The notes under the pieces were generated by a model that worked only from the letters and a program-made list of their open reading frames with translations, searched no databases and was not told the DNA's origin. The position numbers and the translations under genes were made by a program. DNA of 64,000 bases from JAPKZH01 sp963715635 (GTDB taxonomy: Bacteria > Acidobacteriota > Aminicenantia > Aminicenantales > UBA4085): positions 4,030,001-4,094,000 of the forward strand of contig OY970261.1 in the NCBI GenBank assembly GCA_963715635.1. The letters run 5' to 3'. This document shows positions 25,101 to 32,977 of this stretch, piece by piece (within the stretch, counting starts at the first letter, position 1; each line of letters starts with the position of its first letter).

Positions 25101-25429
25101 TTAGGGCCATCCAGGACGAAATCGCTGACCGCTTCGGGCCGCTGCCGGCGAGCGTCGTCAGCCTCCTCGACTATGGAAGGATCAAGTTCCTGGCCCAAGA
25201 ATTGCGGATCAAGGCCATCGACCGGGTCGACCATCGAATCATTTTTAAATTCCTGCCATCCACAAACGTGCAGGTGGCCCGGATGACAAAGCTCCTGAAC
25301 CGGTATCGGGGAACTCTGACGCCGCAGGGCGTCATGAGCCTGGAGGTTCATTCAGGACGAGAAGTCGAGCTCCTTGGTGAAACGATTGCCGTCTTGATGG
25401 AGTTATACGGATATAATATAATAGATTGA
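22127..25429 (+). CDS. mfd: Transcription-repair coupling factor Mfd
   Basis: The protein of about 1,100 residues has the full Mfd architecture. The UvrB-like N-terminal region (RGGIVDVFSPW...YRIEFSGDEI) comes first, then the RNA-polymerase-interacting CarD-like domain (LKAGDFIVHADYGIGLFQGL). The RecG-like translocase follows, with Walker A GDVGYGKTEVA and the DEEQ box VIDEEQRFG. The C-terminal TRCF domain completes it. It removes stalled RNA polymerase and recruits excision repair. ATG 22127 is chosen over ATG 22079, which lies inside the promoter/transcription start. Its stop overlaps or abuts the next gene, a peptidyl-prolyl isomerase. Confidence 0.95.
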   Translation: MSLNFLDNVAEFKELVRSLQSGETSLRISGLIETAKPFFFSFLTQKLQKKIVYIQPASRPLPPFEEQCRFFFSQWAPAKHVKALPALAEDPYRETSPPLEAVSSRLIFFHDLLYDSPSLVLTNLFGLLKSFPSPENLPRLFLRLAKDEFFDRDKLIRTLNEYGYARDDLIAFRGEYAWRGGIVDVFSPWQTVPYRIEFSGDEIISLREFDPSTQRSLRRLDRILIPSLLESPTFADPGVPFTNYLEDSVFVIDHPEEVKKEWDEGRKELGAEAEALRKTGKDVLSPDEIFPPYLWDFIEKQAVLCEDFELRKVKKVFHFPFQSVPRFENKIPFFLDYARRLQRERERVFIFLSSKTIRKKISSLLAQNEIPALDSDSPFTLPKSGELVLLVGELAQGFSFPREKISFFAETDIITEERVIVSRPSVRPSLTQFQDLKAGDFIVHADYGIGLFQGLLRMDVEDKTREFIELHYRDEDKLYVPVEDLNLVQKYAQVGAVLPPLDKLGTNSWQKTKERTKKVVEKLAKELLELYARRKAMKGFAFSPEGNWQAEFEKTFEYEETEDQLRSIREIKNDMEVEAPMDRLLCGDVGYGKTEVAMRAAFKAVMDGKQVAVLCPTTVLASQHLKTFLSRLILFPVRVEELTRLQSITEQKRTVADLKKGQVDIIIGTHRLLSKDVEFQDLGLLVIDEEQRFGVKHKERIQQMKANIDVLTLTATPIPRTLNLSLTGLRDISLIETPPKDRLAVHTVVTTFSPKLIASAIKQELARSGQVYYIFNKIEDMEHMASLIEKWVPEAKVVTIHGQMRAASLEKRMIDFIDQKYNVLVSTTIIENGIDIPLVNTLVVHRADHFGLAQLYQLRGRVGRSSRQAFAYFLVPPFNELTTLAKRRLEALKEFSELGSGFRLAMKDLEIRGAGNLFGEKQHGTMEAVGLDYFIHLLEQAIRELKGEKVEEVKSEINLKVDIQIPEDYLPQINLRLNLYKRVSSVESLDEVRAIQDEIADRFGPLPASVVSLLDYGRIKFLAQELRIKAIDRVDHRIIFKFLPSTNVQVARMTKLLNRYRGTLTPQGVMSLEVHSGREVELLGETIAVLMELYGYNIID

Positions 25430-25440
25430 ATTTAAAAAAG

Positions 25441-26427
25441 ATGAGATGTCCTAGAGAGCGGCGAAAATGGTTGGTTCCCCTGCTGGTCGTCGTGTCCTTT
25501 GTCTTTTCCGTCTATTGCCGCCGGCAGAGTCCGGTGGCGGAGAATGGAGCCTTTCGTCTGGACGATCCTGAAAAGCAGAAGGAGACGATTCTCGAGGTAG
25601 AGGGGGCCGCCTATTCCAATTCCGACTTCACCAAATACCTGCGCAGCTCAGTCGGGGATAATTTGGACACTTTGACCGCGGCGGCTCTCAGCCGCCTTTT
25701 TGATGAGTTCGTTGAAGAAAAAATCCTTCTCAAGCGGGCCCAGAATGAAGGGACGAGCCTGACCGATGAAGAAAAAGGCGCCTATCTCGCCAAGCTCAAA
25801 AGCACTCTCCGGACGGAGAAAGGAGAGGAGCCGGCCCTTGACTCGGACATCCCCGCGCTCACCGAAAATCTGCTTGTCGAAAAATACTTATTTCTGTTCC
25901 TCAAAACCATTGTCGTGGAGGATAAAGAGATTGCCGATTATTATGAACAGCACAAGAGCGAATTCTTGCAGTCCGAACGAGTCCAGGTCAGCCAAATCCT
26001 GCTGGCCTCCGAGGGCCAAGCGAGCGGCGTCCTGGACAAGGTGAAAAACGCTTCTGAAGAGGAATTCCGGAAGGTCGCCCGGGCGCAGTCCATGGGGCCC
26101 GAAGCGGCCAAGGGCGGCCTCATGGGCGCCTTCAAGGCCGGCCAGCTCCCCGCGGAGCTTGAAAAAGTCATCTTTAGCCTGAAAGAGGGAGAGATCAGCC
26201 GGGTTGTGGAGTCGACCTACGGTTATCATATTTTCCGGCTGGATAAGAAATTGGAGCCGCATTTATTGACGGCCGAGGAGGCCGCGCCGTCCATCCGAAC
26301 CAAGCTTTTGGAGCAAAAATCGGAGCAGGCGGTATCCGCTCACTTGGAGACGCTCCGCAAGACGATGGAATGGAAATCCTATCCAGAAAATTTAGTGTTC
26401 CCCTACCAGAGGATCGAAAATGAATAG
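25441..26427 (+). CDS. PrsA/parvulin-type peptidyl-prolyl isomerase, probable lipoprotein
   Basis: The protein of about 328 residues starts with a basic N-terminus and a hydrophobic segment ending FSVYC, a plausible lipobox. A SurA_N-like helical region (EGAAYSNSDFTKYL...) and one parvulin domain (VQVSQILLASEGQ...GGLMGAFKAGQLPAELEKVIFSLKEGEISRVV...YGYHIFRL) follow. It would assist folding of exported proteins at the inner membrane. ATG 25441 is used; a TTG at 25426 overlapping the mfd stop is an alternative, and neither has a clear ribosome-binding site. The 3' end overlaps the next chaperone gene by eight bases. Confidence 0.85.
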   Translation: MRCPRERRKWLVPLLVVVSFVFSVYCRRQSPVAENGAFRLDDPEKQKETILEVEGAAYSNSDFTKYLRSSVGDNLDTLTAAALSRLFDEFVEEKILLKRAQNEGTSLTDEEKGAYLAKLKSTLRTEKGEEPALDSDIPALTENLLVEKYLFLFLKTIVVEDKEIADYYEQHKSEFLQSERVQVSQILLASEGQASGVLDKVKNASEEEFRKVARAQSMGPEAAKGGLMGAFKAGQLPAELEKVIFSLKEGEISRVVESTYGYHIFRLDKKLEPHLLTAEEAAPSIRTKLLEQKSEQAVSAHLETLRKTMEWKSYPENLVFPYQRIENE

Positions 26428-27409
26428 AAGCAAAAAGACATTTGCGCTGCTGCTGTTCGGCCTGTCCGGGATGCTCCTCGTCGGCCAGGAAGTCGTGGAT
26501 GAGATCGTGGCGATCGTCAATGATGACGTCATTACGCTCTCTCAATACAAGAGGGAATACGAGCTGCGCGTCCAGGATCTGCGGGCCCAGGCTTCCCGCG
26601 CCCAGGCCAAGGACGAGGATCTCGATAAGGCGTTGGAACAACTGAAAACGAACCTGATGGATCTCATGATCACCGACCTTCTGCTCCTGCAACAGGCAAA
26701 AGAGAAAAACTTGAATGTCGCCGACGATGTCAAAAAATATATCGAGAACCTTAAGAAAGAAAACAACATCGAGTCCGACGAGGACTTCAAGCGGGCCCTG
26801 GTCAGCCAGGGCATGGACTACTCACAGTTTCTAAAACAAATGGAAGAGACCGCCCTCAAGCAGGCCGTCGTCGGCATCGAAGTGGACAGGACCATCGCCC
26901 TGGATGATTCGGAGGTCGTCAGCTATTACAAGGCTCATCAAAAGGAGTTTATCGACCCGGAGGAATATAAGATCAACGCTATCTATCTTTCTCCGGAGGG
27001 CAAGAGCGCGGAGGATCTCGGGCAGAAGAAGACCGAGATCAGCGGGAAGCTCCAGGCCGGGGAGGATTTTCTGGCCGTGTCCCAGTCCTATTCGGATGGC
27101 CCCATCAAAGAATCCAAGGGAGAACTGGGAACATTCAAGCAGGGGGAGCTCGATAAAACTCTGCAGCAGGCCGTGGCCAAGCTTAAAGCGGGAGAGGTCT
27201 CGGCCTGGGTCGAGACCAAAAATGGCTGGTACCTGCTGAAGCTCGCCGAAAAAAAGGATAGCCGGCTGAAGACCTTCGAGGAAGCCAAGCCGGCCATCGA
27301 GCAAAAAATCGCGACGGATAAACGGATGGCCAAGATGACGGAATTTTTGGCCAACCTGAAAAAAAGAAGCTTTATCAAGATCCTCAAGCCCAACCCGTTG
27401 AACCTGTAA
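26420..27409 (+). CDS. SurA-like periplasmic peptidyl-prolyl isomerase
   Basis: The 329-residue protein has a signal peptide (FALLLFGLSGMLLVGQ). A SurA N-terminal domain begins EVVDEIVAIVNDDVITLSQYKREYE, and a long helical linker leads to a single parvulin domain (INAIYLSPEGK...GELGTFKQGELDKTLQQAVAKLKAGEVSAWVETKNGWYLL). SurA proteins escort outer-membrane proteins through the periplasm. The gene overlaps the preceding PrsA-like gene, so both are made together, a pair often seen after mfd in related bacteria. It has one parvulin domain rather than the two of E. coli SurA. Confidence 0.87.
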   Translation: MNRSKKTFALLLFGLSGMLLVGQEVVDEIVAIVNDDVITLSQYKREYELRVQDLRAQASRAQAKDEDLDKALEQLKTNLMDLMITDLLLLQQAKEKNLNVADDVKKYIENLKKENNIESDEDFKRALVSQGMDYSQFLKQMEETALKQAVVGIEVDRTIALDDSEVVSYYKAHQKEFIDPEEYKINAIYLSPEGKSAEDLGQKKTEISGKLQAGEDFLAVSQSYSDGPIKESKGELGTFKQGELDKTLQQAVAKLKAGEVSAWVETKNGWYLLKLAEKKDSRLKTFEEAKPAIEQKIATDKRMAKMTEFLANLKKRSFIKILKPNPLNL

Positions 27410-27435
27410 CGGGCGCCGGGATCCAATAAATCCAT

Positions 27436-27464
27436 TTCCCAAAGATCGCCGGCCACTATATAAT
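27436..27464 (+). promoter_or_regulatory. Candidate promoter of the GT2 gene
   Basis: TTCCCA (27436-27441) and a perfect TATAAT (27459-27464) are 17 bases apart. The gene starts 20 bases further on at 27485. Confidence 0.5.
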
Positions 27465-27484
27465 AAGGTGTCCTTCAAGAATCC

Positions 27485-28210
27485 ATGAGAACGCTCATCG
27501 TTGTCCCCACATACAACGAAAAAGACAATTTGGGCAGACTTGCCCAAGCCATTCAGAGACAGAACGTCAACATCGATATCCTCTTTGTCGATGATAATTC
27601 ACCGGATGGAACAGGCCGGTTGGCGGAGGCATTGTCCCGGGATAATCCTCGGATCAACGTCCTTCACCGGGCCGCCAAGGAAGGGATCGGGCGGGCCTAC
27701 CAGGAGGGATTCCGCTGGGCCCTGGACAAACGATACGACGTGATTATGCAAATGGATGCGGATCTCTCCCATGATCCCCAGGCCATTCCGGAGTTTCTGG
27801 ACAAAATTCAATCCCATGACGCCGTCTTCGGAAGCCGCTATTTTAAGGGCGTCCGGGTTTATAACTGGTCGTTCAAGCGACTTCTCTTGAGCAAGCTGTC
27901 CAATGATTTCATCAAGGTGGTCCTTCGCCTCCAGACGACCGATACGACGACGGCCTTTAAATGCTTCCGCCGAGAGGTTTTGGAAGCCATCAACGTCGAG
28001 AGCTTCAGGGGAAAGCAAAATGCATTTTTGATCGAGCTTGTCTACAAAGTCATCAAGAGCGGCTACCGGACCACGGAGATTCCGTTCCTGTTCCGGGAAC
28101 GAGAAACAGGCGAATCCAAGATGTCTTTTCGAGTGGCTCTTGAATCTCTGTTCATTGTGACCAAGCTCGCGCTCTTGAGGAAGCGGCACTTTAAAAAGAA
28201 AGAATCATGA
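27485..28210 (+). CDS. Polyprenol-phosphate mannosyltransferase-like GT2
   Basis: The 241-residue enzyme is a GT-A glycosyltransferase with VVPTYNEKDNL, the metal/nucleotide-binding VDDNSPDGT and MQMDADLSHD, and the later RYRGV-like motif GSRYFKGVRVYNWS. These are typical of dolichol/polyprenol-phosphate mannose synthases lacking C-terminal membrane helices. It would transfer a sugar from GDP- or UDP-sugar to polyprenyl phosphate. The next gene encodes a membrane glycosyltransferase of the type that uses such lipid-linked sugars, so the two probably act in sequence. The genes are separated by only four bases. Confidence 0.88.
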   Translation: MRTLIVVPTYNEKDNLGRLAQAIQRQNVNIDILFVDDNSPDGTGRLAEALSRDNPRINVLHRAAKEGIGRAYQEGFRWALDKRYDVIMQMDADLSHDPQAIPEFLDKIQSHDAVFGSRYFKGVRVYNWSFKRLLLSKLSNDFIKVVLRLQTTDTTTAFKCFRREVLEAINVESFRGKQNAFLIELVYKVIKSGYRTTEIPFLFRERETGESKMSFRVALESLFIVTKLALLRKRHFKKKES

Positions 28211-28214
28211 ACTC

Positions 28215-30635
28215 GTGAACAGGATGTCCGTCCCAGCCAAGAGTCGCCCCGTCCGGTTGTGGATTCTTATCGCGGCCGTCCTCCTGTTATCGCTTTTCCT
28301 CCGTCTTTATCACCTGGGGAGCCGTCCCCTGTATGGGGATGAAGCGAATAACACGGTTGAAGTCTCCAATCAGTCTCTATCGTATGTTCTGACCACCAAT
28401 TACGGAAGCAATCTCTATCCCCTCATCCTCCATTTTCTCCTTCCGCTCGGAAATACAGAAGTCATGTCCAGGCTCCCCGCGGCCATCTTTGGCCTGTTGA
28501 GCGTGTGGGGCATTTTCATTGTCGGAAGGCGAATCCTGGGCCAGAGGGAAGCCGTCCTTGCAGCGTTTTTGGGGGCTGTTTCAACTCCTTTCCTCTATTT
28601 TTCCCAGCAGGCCAGGGCCTATACCGGCCTGCTCTTTTTTTCTCTCCTCACCCTGTATCTTTTTTGGAGGGCTCTCGCGGAAGAGAAAAAGTCTCTCTGG
28701 ATCCTCTACGCACTCTTTATGATCATCGGTGCCTACGCCCATTTTTTCCTGCTTGTCACGCTCCTGATCCACGGCCTGTTTAGTCTTGTCTTGGCCGTCG
28801 AGAAAAGAATTTCTAAGAAGACCTTGCTCCTTTTTTTTCTGGCCGGAGTGCTCGTCGTCTCTCTGACGGTTCTTATTTATTGGCCCACAAAAAATGCCCC
28901 GACAGATGCCAATATAGCGCCCAATTTCATTTATTTGATGAAAAACGCCCTGGCCAGTCTATTTCACACCGGAAGGAACATCAACGCTTTTTCTCTTTTC
29001 CGCGAGATCGTTCAAAGGCAGTTCGATTATTCGACTCGGCCACTCTTATTCTTTGTGAACTTCGGGCTCTTGATCCTCGGCTGGATCTTCTGTCTCAAAC
29101 GTCAAAGACGAGAAGGACTTTTTCTCCTGTCTTATCTCATCCTTCCCTTTTTCCTTTTCGTCCTGTCGAATCCGCCCAGCGTCTACTGGTTGGCCCAGGA
29201 CAATAAATTCATCTTCATCCTTCCCGTGATTTATCTTTTTACGGCCAAAGGACTGACGGGGATCTATGAAGCCACGGCCTCTGGGCTGGGTAAGTTCGGG
29301 CCCACCACGATCGCCAAAGCTCTCCGGACAGCATGTGCGGGCTTTTTGATGGTCGGAATGATGTTCGTCGAGGGCGTTTACCTCCGCGACTATAGCTTCT
29401 CTTTTTGGAATCTCCGGTCGCTGAAAAGAGAACCGGCTATCGATGCTCAGCTCCGACAGCAAGTGGTCGGTCTCGACATGATCCTTTCCGACGATTACCT
29501 CAACAAATCGGAAGTTCTCCTTGTCAGGCCGGTTTCCGGCGTCAAACGTGCAAAAAAAATAGTGATGATCTTCGAGGCCGGCCAGGGGACCTGCGATCTC
29601 TTGAAGTCTCCCGATCCAGGACTATGGGTGCTCGTGCGCCACAAGGTTTTGAAGGAGAAACAGACCTCCGACCTGCAGGCCTCCCTGCCGGAGGTTGAGA
29701 TCAAAGAATTTTCGCGACATTCCCTCCTCCATTTTCCGGCCGGGGGGAAAACGCTCCAAGAAAAACTGGCCTTGGCCCTCAATTTATTGATGATTGTTCA
29801 AGGCCGACAAGAGAGGAAGAGTGAATACCATTTATTGTCGGCGAAACTCAATCTTTGCGCCGGAAGAATCCCGGATGGCCTACAACAGATCGCGGCGGCC
29901 GGGCGCTTCGAATCGCAACCAGCTCCTATGGAACGTGCTCAAGCCGTGAACGAATCCTCTGACCAATGGACAGACAAGCGCTCTTTCCTGAAAGGGATGA
30001 CGGCTCACGACTTTGTCCGCGGAGAGCTTTCCCGCCAGCTTGTCGATTTGCTTATGGATCGGGCAGAGCAATCCGCAGGCCGGGGAAACATCAAAGAAGC
30101 CCTTGTGTTATTGAGCACGGCCAGGAACCTTGATCCCGCCTTTTGCGAATCGTCAACCTGGTTTCATCTGTTGCTGGCCGAATCTCACATCAAGGAAGGA
30201 TCGAAAGCTGAGGCGCTGCAAGAATACAAAAAGGCACTCTGCCTCTGCCGGGACGAGCCCAGCATCGATTCTGTTATAAAAATGATGCGCAGCGACCTTT
30301 CTTTGCCATCCGGGTTTGTCCTCTGGCAGGGAAAGGATATTTATCATTTGAGATGGTGGAGCGAGCAGAAAAGCACCTTCAGCGGATCCCTGGAGAGCTC
30401 TCTCCCTATCAAAAAGGTCACGGAAGTCCAGCTGGCCCCTAAGGACCGCTATCATTGTCTGCCTCGGTCACTCGTTTTTGAAGCCGCCTCGGCAAACGGG
30501 AGGATCGAAGGCTTAACGATGAAAACACGGCGAGGATCCCGGCTGGAAATCTCGCTCAAAATCAACGGCCAGAAAGAAACCGGAGAAAGGACCATCTATT
30601 TTCTCGATTACGTCCGCCGCAAGGCCAAATCTTGA
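28215..30635 (+). CDS. PMT/ArnT-type membrane glycosyltransferase (GT39-like) with TPR-like C-terminus
   Basis: The 806-residue protein has about ten transmembrane helices in its first 420 residues. The first extracytoplasmic loop carries LGSRPLYGDEANN; the acidic pair in this loop is characteristic of GT-C enzymes that take a sugar from polyprenyl phosphate. The remaining 380 residues are soluble, with helical pairs resembling TPRs (GNIKEALVLLSTARNLDPAF; GSKAEALQEYKKALCLC). It probably glycosylates a protein or lipid in the periplasm using the product of the upstream GT2. The acceptor is unknown. GTG 28215 and ATG 28224 are both possible starts. Neither has a good ribosome-binding site, and coupling to the upstream gene is likely. 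Confidence 0.82.
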   Translation: MNRMSVPAKSRPVRLWILIAAVLLLSLFLRLYHLGSRPLYGDEANNTVEVSNQSLSYVLTTNYGSNLYPLILHFLLPLGNTEVMSRLPAAIFGLLSVWGIFIVGRRILGQREAVLAAFLGAVSTPFLYFSQQARAYTGLLFFSLLTLYLFWRALAEEKKSLWILYALFMIIGAYAHFFLLVTLLIHGLFSLVLAVEKRISKKTLLLFFLAGVLVVSLTVLIYWPTKNAPTDANIAPNFIYLMKNALASLFHTGRNINAFSLFREIVQRQFDYSTRPLLFFVNFGLLILGWIFCLKRQRREGLFLLSYLILPFFLFVLSNPPSVYWLAQDNKFIFILPVIYLFTAKGLTGIYEATASGLGKFGPTTIAKALRTACAGFLMVGMMFVEGVYLRDYSFSFWNLRSLKREPAIDAQLRQQVVGLDMILSDDYLNKSEVLLVRPVSGVKRAKKIVMIFEAGQGTCDLLKSPDPGLWVLVRHKVLKEKQTSDLQASLPEVEIKEFSRHSLLHFPAGGKTLQEKLALALNLLMIVQGRQERKSEYHLLSAKLNLCAGRIPDGLQQIAAAGRFESQPAPMERAQAVNESSDQWTDKRSFLKGMTAHDFVRGELSRQLVDLLMDRAEQSAGRGNIKEALVLLSTARNLDPAFCESSTWFHLLLAESHIKEGSKAEALQEYKKALCLCRDEPSIDSVIKMMRSDLSLPSGFVLWQGKDIYHLRWWSEQKSTFSGSLESSLPIKKVTEVQLAPKDRYHCLPRSLVFEAASANGRIEGLTMKTRRGSRLEISLKINGQKETGERTIYFLDYVRRKAKS

Positions 30636-30740
30636 TAAGAAAGCTAGGACAGCATCGTTTGTGAGCGGGAGTCCAACCACCGCCTTTCGAAAGGATATTC
30701 TGCAAAAGATAATTTTTTTATCGTTACAAAACGACGTGGT

Positions 30741-30959
30741 TTGTTCATAGACGGAAAAGAACCATCCGAAACGTTTTTGACAAATTTCTTAAAGGTTGTC
30801 GAGAAATTCATATATATAGACCAGCTCCAAGATCTAAAACCGCTTTTGGATTTTTTCGGAAAATCAACCAAGGATGAAGAGGTTCATTGGCTTTGTACCC
30901 CGAACACCCGACTGGCCCTGCCGCCGTGGGCTCAATTGTATTTAGAGCATTTCATCTGA
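30741..30959 (+). pseudogene. Probable gene remnant
   Basis: From 30648 to 30959 one frame is open for 103 codons and has protein-like composition (for example SKGYSAKDNFFIVTKRRG and LKVVEKFIYIDQLQDLKPLL). It has no ATG or GTG start. The only usual initiator is TTG at 30741, without a ribosome-binding site. It may be a decayed 3' fragment of a gene. No family is recognised. Its 3' end overlaps the oppositely oriented HicB-like gene. Confidence 0.3.
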
Positions 30960-31114
30960 AGGCGCCGCAGGTCTTCTTCGAGCTTTTTCTGGGCTTCTTC
31001 CTTGGTCCTGCCCAGGGACCACAAATCCAGGTCCGGACAGTAAAAGAAAAAATATTTGGGTTCTTTTTTCGTTTGGCTTGGGGAAGATACCAACGTCGTC
31101 TCTGAATTTTTCAT
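30932..31114 (-). CDS. HicB-like small protein
   Basis: The 60-residue protein starts at ATG 31114 with GAGG eight bases upstream. It has the pattern of a HicB-type partial RNase H fold: a short beta strand PKYFFFYCPDLDLWSLGRT followed by an amphipathic helix KEEAQKKLEEDLRRLQMK. In toxin-antitoxin pairs such proteins neutralise HicA, but no HicA-like ORF is next to it, so it is an orphan here. A longer reading from TTG 31162 is less likely. The remaining gap 31115-31287 shows no further gene or structured signal. Confidence 0.55.
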   Translation of the reverse strand: MKNSETTLVSSPSQTKKEPKYFFFYCPDLDLWSLGRTKEEAQKKLEEDLRRLQMKCSKYN

Positions 31115-31287
31115 CGTCCACCTCGTCCAATCATCTTTGGCCGTCCACTTCCTCTCTAACAACGTCTCTTCCTCCAGGTCTCAGCTATTCTCTCTCATAT
31201 ATATATACGAATGATCGGTCTCTTTTGTTGCTGTCTGTTTGAAAGAAATGGAAAAAAGGAGAGTCAAGCCGGAAACCCTGGCCAAGT

Positions 31288-31866
31288 TTATTTCTTGGGT
31301 TCGGGCTCTTTCTTTTCTTTCCCCATGTGGACCGGCTCAGGTTCCTTGAAATCGATTGTCCGGGACACGGGCCACTCGCCGAGCAGGACGGGGTGTGATC
31401 CTTTCCACTGGACGAAGAGCCTGACGATCCAGGGTTTCGCCCATCCGGGACTGGTTTTGATAGCCTGCAGAGTTGAGGCATAAGCTCCAAAATTGCTTTT
31501 CTGGCTCAAGGCGGGACTCAAGCCGCCGGGCGGAACCGGGTCTTTCCGGATGGCGGCGTAAAAACTGTCTCCCCTATTTTCTACGGCATCTCGTTCTTTG
31601 AAGATGGCATTGATATTGACAAACCGGAGAGGCTCTTGGGAGTTGTTTTTGATTTGATAGGTGACGGCCGGAACCAGGACGAGTTTCGGGTTGGGCCATT
31701 GGCGGTATTCCTTCATCACCCATTTCGTCTCAAGAACGTTGACTTCGATCGCGCTTTTGACTTCTGTATCAGAGGGCGTCTTGCAGCTGGCCAGAAAAAG
31801 CGCGATGGGCGATAAAATCATCAAGGCCACGATGCCGAAGGTCCTTTTCGGGCGAGTGTTCATCAT
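31288..31866 (-). CDS. Predicted lipoprotein of unknown function
   Basis: The 192-residue protein has a signal peptide with lipobox LASC near residue 27. It continues as a mostly beta-rich domain (VLVPAVTYQIKNNSQEPLRFVNINAIF resembles an fn3/late-embryogenesis-like strand pattern) and ends in a Glu-Pro-Lys-rich tail. The product is predicted to be anchored in the inner or outer membrane. AAGGAG precedes two adjacent ATGs (31866 and 31863), and the second is better spaced. It has its own promoter at 31886-31914. No function is recognised. Confidence 0.78.
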   Translation of the reverse strand: MMNTRPKRTFGIVALMILSPIALFLASCKTPSDTEVKSAIEVNVLETKWVMKEYRQWPNPKLVLVPAVTYQIKNNSQEPLRFVNINAIFKERDAVENRGDSFYAAIRKDPVPPGGLSPALSQKSNFGAYASTLQAIKTSPGWAKPWIVRLFVQWKGSHPVLLGEWPVSRTIDFKEPEPVHMGKEKKEPEPKK

Positions 31867-31885
31867 GATTCTCCTTCTTTATTTA

Positions 31886-31914
31886 ATGATACCGGATGGC
31901 CGGAAATTATTCAA
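31886..31914 (-). promoter_or_regulatory. Promoter of the lipoprotein gene
   Basis: On the minus strand TTGAAT (31914-31909) and TATCAT (31891-31886) are 17 bases apart, about 20 bases before the ATG. On the plus strand a weaker pair TTGAGT (31923-31928)/TACAAT (31947-31952), 18 bases apart, faces the divergent membrane-protein gene. Confidence 0.6.
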
Positions 31915-31976
31915 TCCTTGATTTGAGTATAAAGGGGGCAATCCCGTACAATAGGTCCGCTCCAGAGGAGCGCGCT

Positions 31977-32906
31977 ATGAAGATGGCTGACAGAATCCTG
32001 TATGCAAATCTCTATATCGGATTGGCCGGGCTGACCGCGGCAACAGCCGTGCTCGGCCTTGGCCTGCCGTTCATGAAAGCGTGGTTCTATTGTTTTGCCT
32101 GGTGGTCGTTCCTTCTTCTCCTGGACAGCCTGAATTTGAGACGATGGGGCTCGTCTCCCCTGCGGGAATCCGCCCCCGATTTTCTTTTTGCCGCCTTGGT
32201 CTCCGTTCCGGCCTGGCTGGTTTTTGAGCTTTTCAACTTGAGGCTCAAAAATTGGTCTTACCATGAGCTGCCCCGAAACCTTCCTGAGCGATGGCTCGGG
32301 TATTTTATCGGCTTTGCCACGGTCATCCCCGCCCTCCAGGAACTCGCCGTATTTTTTCGTGGTTTCTTCAAGAGCAAGAAAATACCCTTGCCCCGGTTTC
32401 GTGTCGGCCCATTTTTGCTCCGGATGTGCTTGATCATGGGAGTTCTAACTTTGGTCCTGGGCTTGGCTTGGCCGCTGCTTTTTTTCCCCCTCGTCTGGCT
32501 CAGTTTAATTTTCCTGCTCGAGCCCGTCAATTACCGCCGCCGGACGCCGTCCTTTCTGGCGGACCTGGAGGGCCGACGGGGCGAGCGGCTGGTCAGTTGG
32601 GCGCTGGCGGGGTTGGCGGCTGGCCTGGTTTGGGAAGGTTTAAATTTTTGGGCGGGGTCGCACTGGGAGTATTCGATTCCTTACTTCAATTTCTGGAGGG
32701 TTTTTCAAATGCCGGTCTTCGGCTATGGCGGCTTCATCCCCTTTGCCCTGGAGACCTTTGCTATTTTTGGGCTTGTCGATTCTTTCTATCAAAACATCAA
32801 GCGGAAACCGCTCTTCAAGCTTCTCTTTTGGACCGGGCTTCTCGCCTTCGACATTCTTTGTTTTTATTGGATTGACCGGGTGACGGTTCTCCACGATCTC
32901 CACTAG
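31977..32906 (+). CDS. Multi-pass membrane protein of unknown function
   Basis: The 309-residue protein has about eight hydrophobic helices, separated by short loops with WSYHELPRNLPERWLGYF and LNFWAGSHWEYSIPYFNFWRVFQMPVFGYGG. The latter contains many aromatic residues and recurs in uncharacterised bacterial membrane proteins. ATG 31977 is chosen because GAGGAG lies eight bases upstream; the frame is open further upstream but without a ribosome-binding site. The downstream neighbour, the polyamine enzyme, is 71 bases away and may be cotranscribed. Confidence 0.75.
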   Translation: MKMADRILYANLYIGLAGLTAATAVLGLGLPFMKAWFYCFAWWSFLLLLDSLNLRRWGSSPLRESAPDFLFAALVSVPAWLVFELFNLRLKNWSYHELPRNLPERWLGYFIGFATVIPALQELAVFFRGFFKSKKIPLPRFRVGPFLLRMCLIMGVLTLVLGLAWPLLFFPLVWLSLIFLLEPVNYRRRTPSFLADLEGRRGERLVSWALAGLAAGLVWEGLNFWAGSHWEYSIPYFNFWRVFQMPVFGYGGFIPFALETFAIFGLVDSFYQNIKRKPLFKLLFWTGLLAFDILCFYWIDRVTVLHDLH

Positions 32907-32977
32907 AGAACTGTTCCCACTTTTAATATAATAGGAGTCTCCAAGCGGGACTTGAACGAAGAAAGGATCGAAGACCG

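Noticed and set aside
31190..31212. AT dinucleotide run near 31195-31207 as a regulatory element
   Set aside because: A short TATATATA stretch with no -35 partner at normal spacing; taken as low-complexity intergenic sequence.
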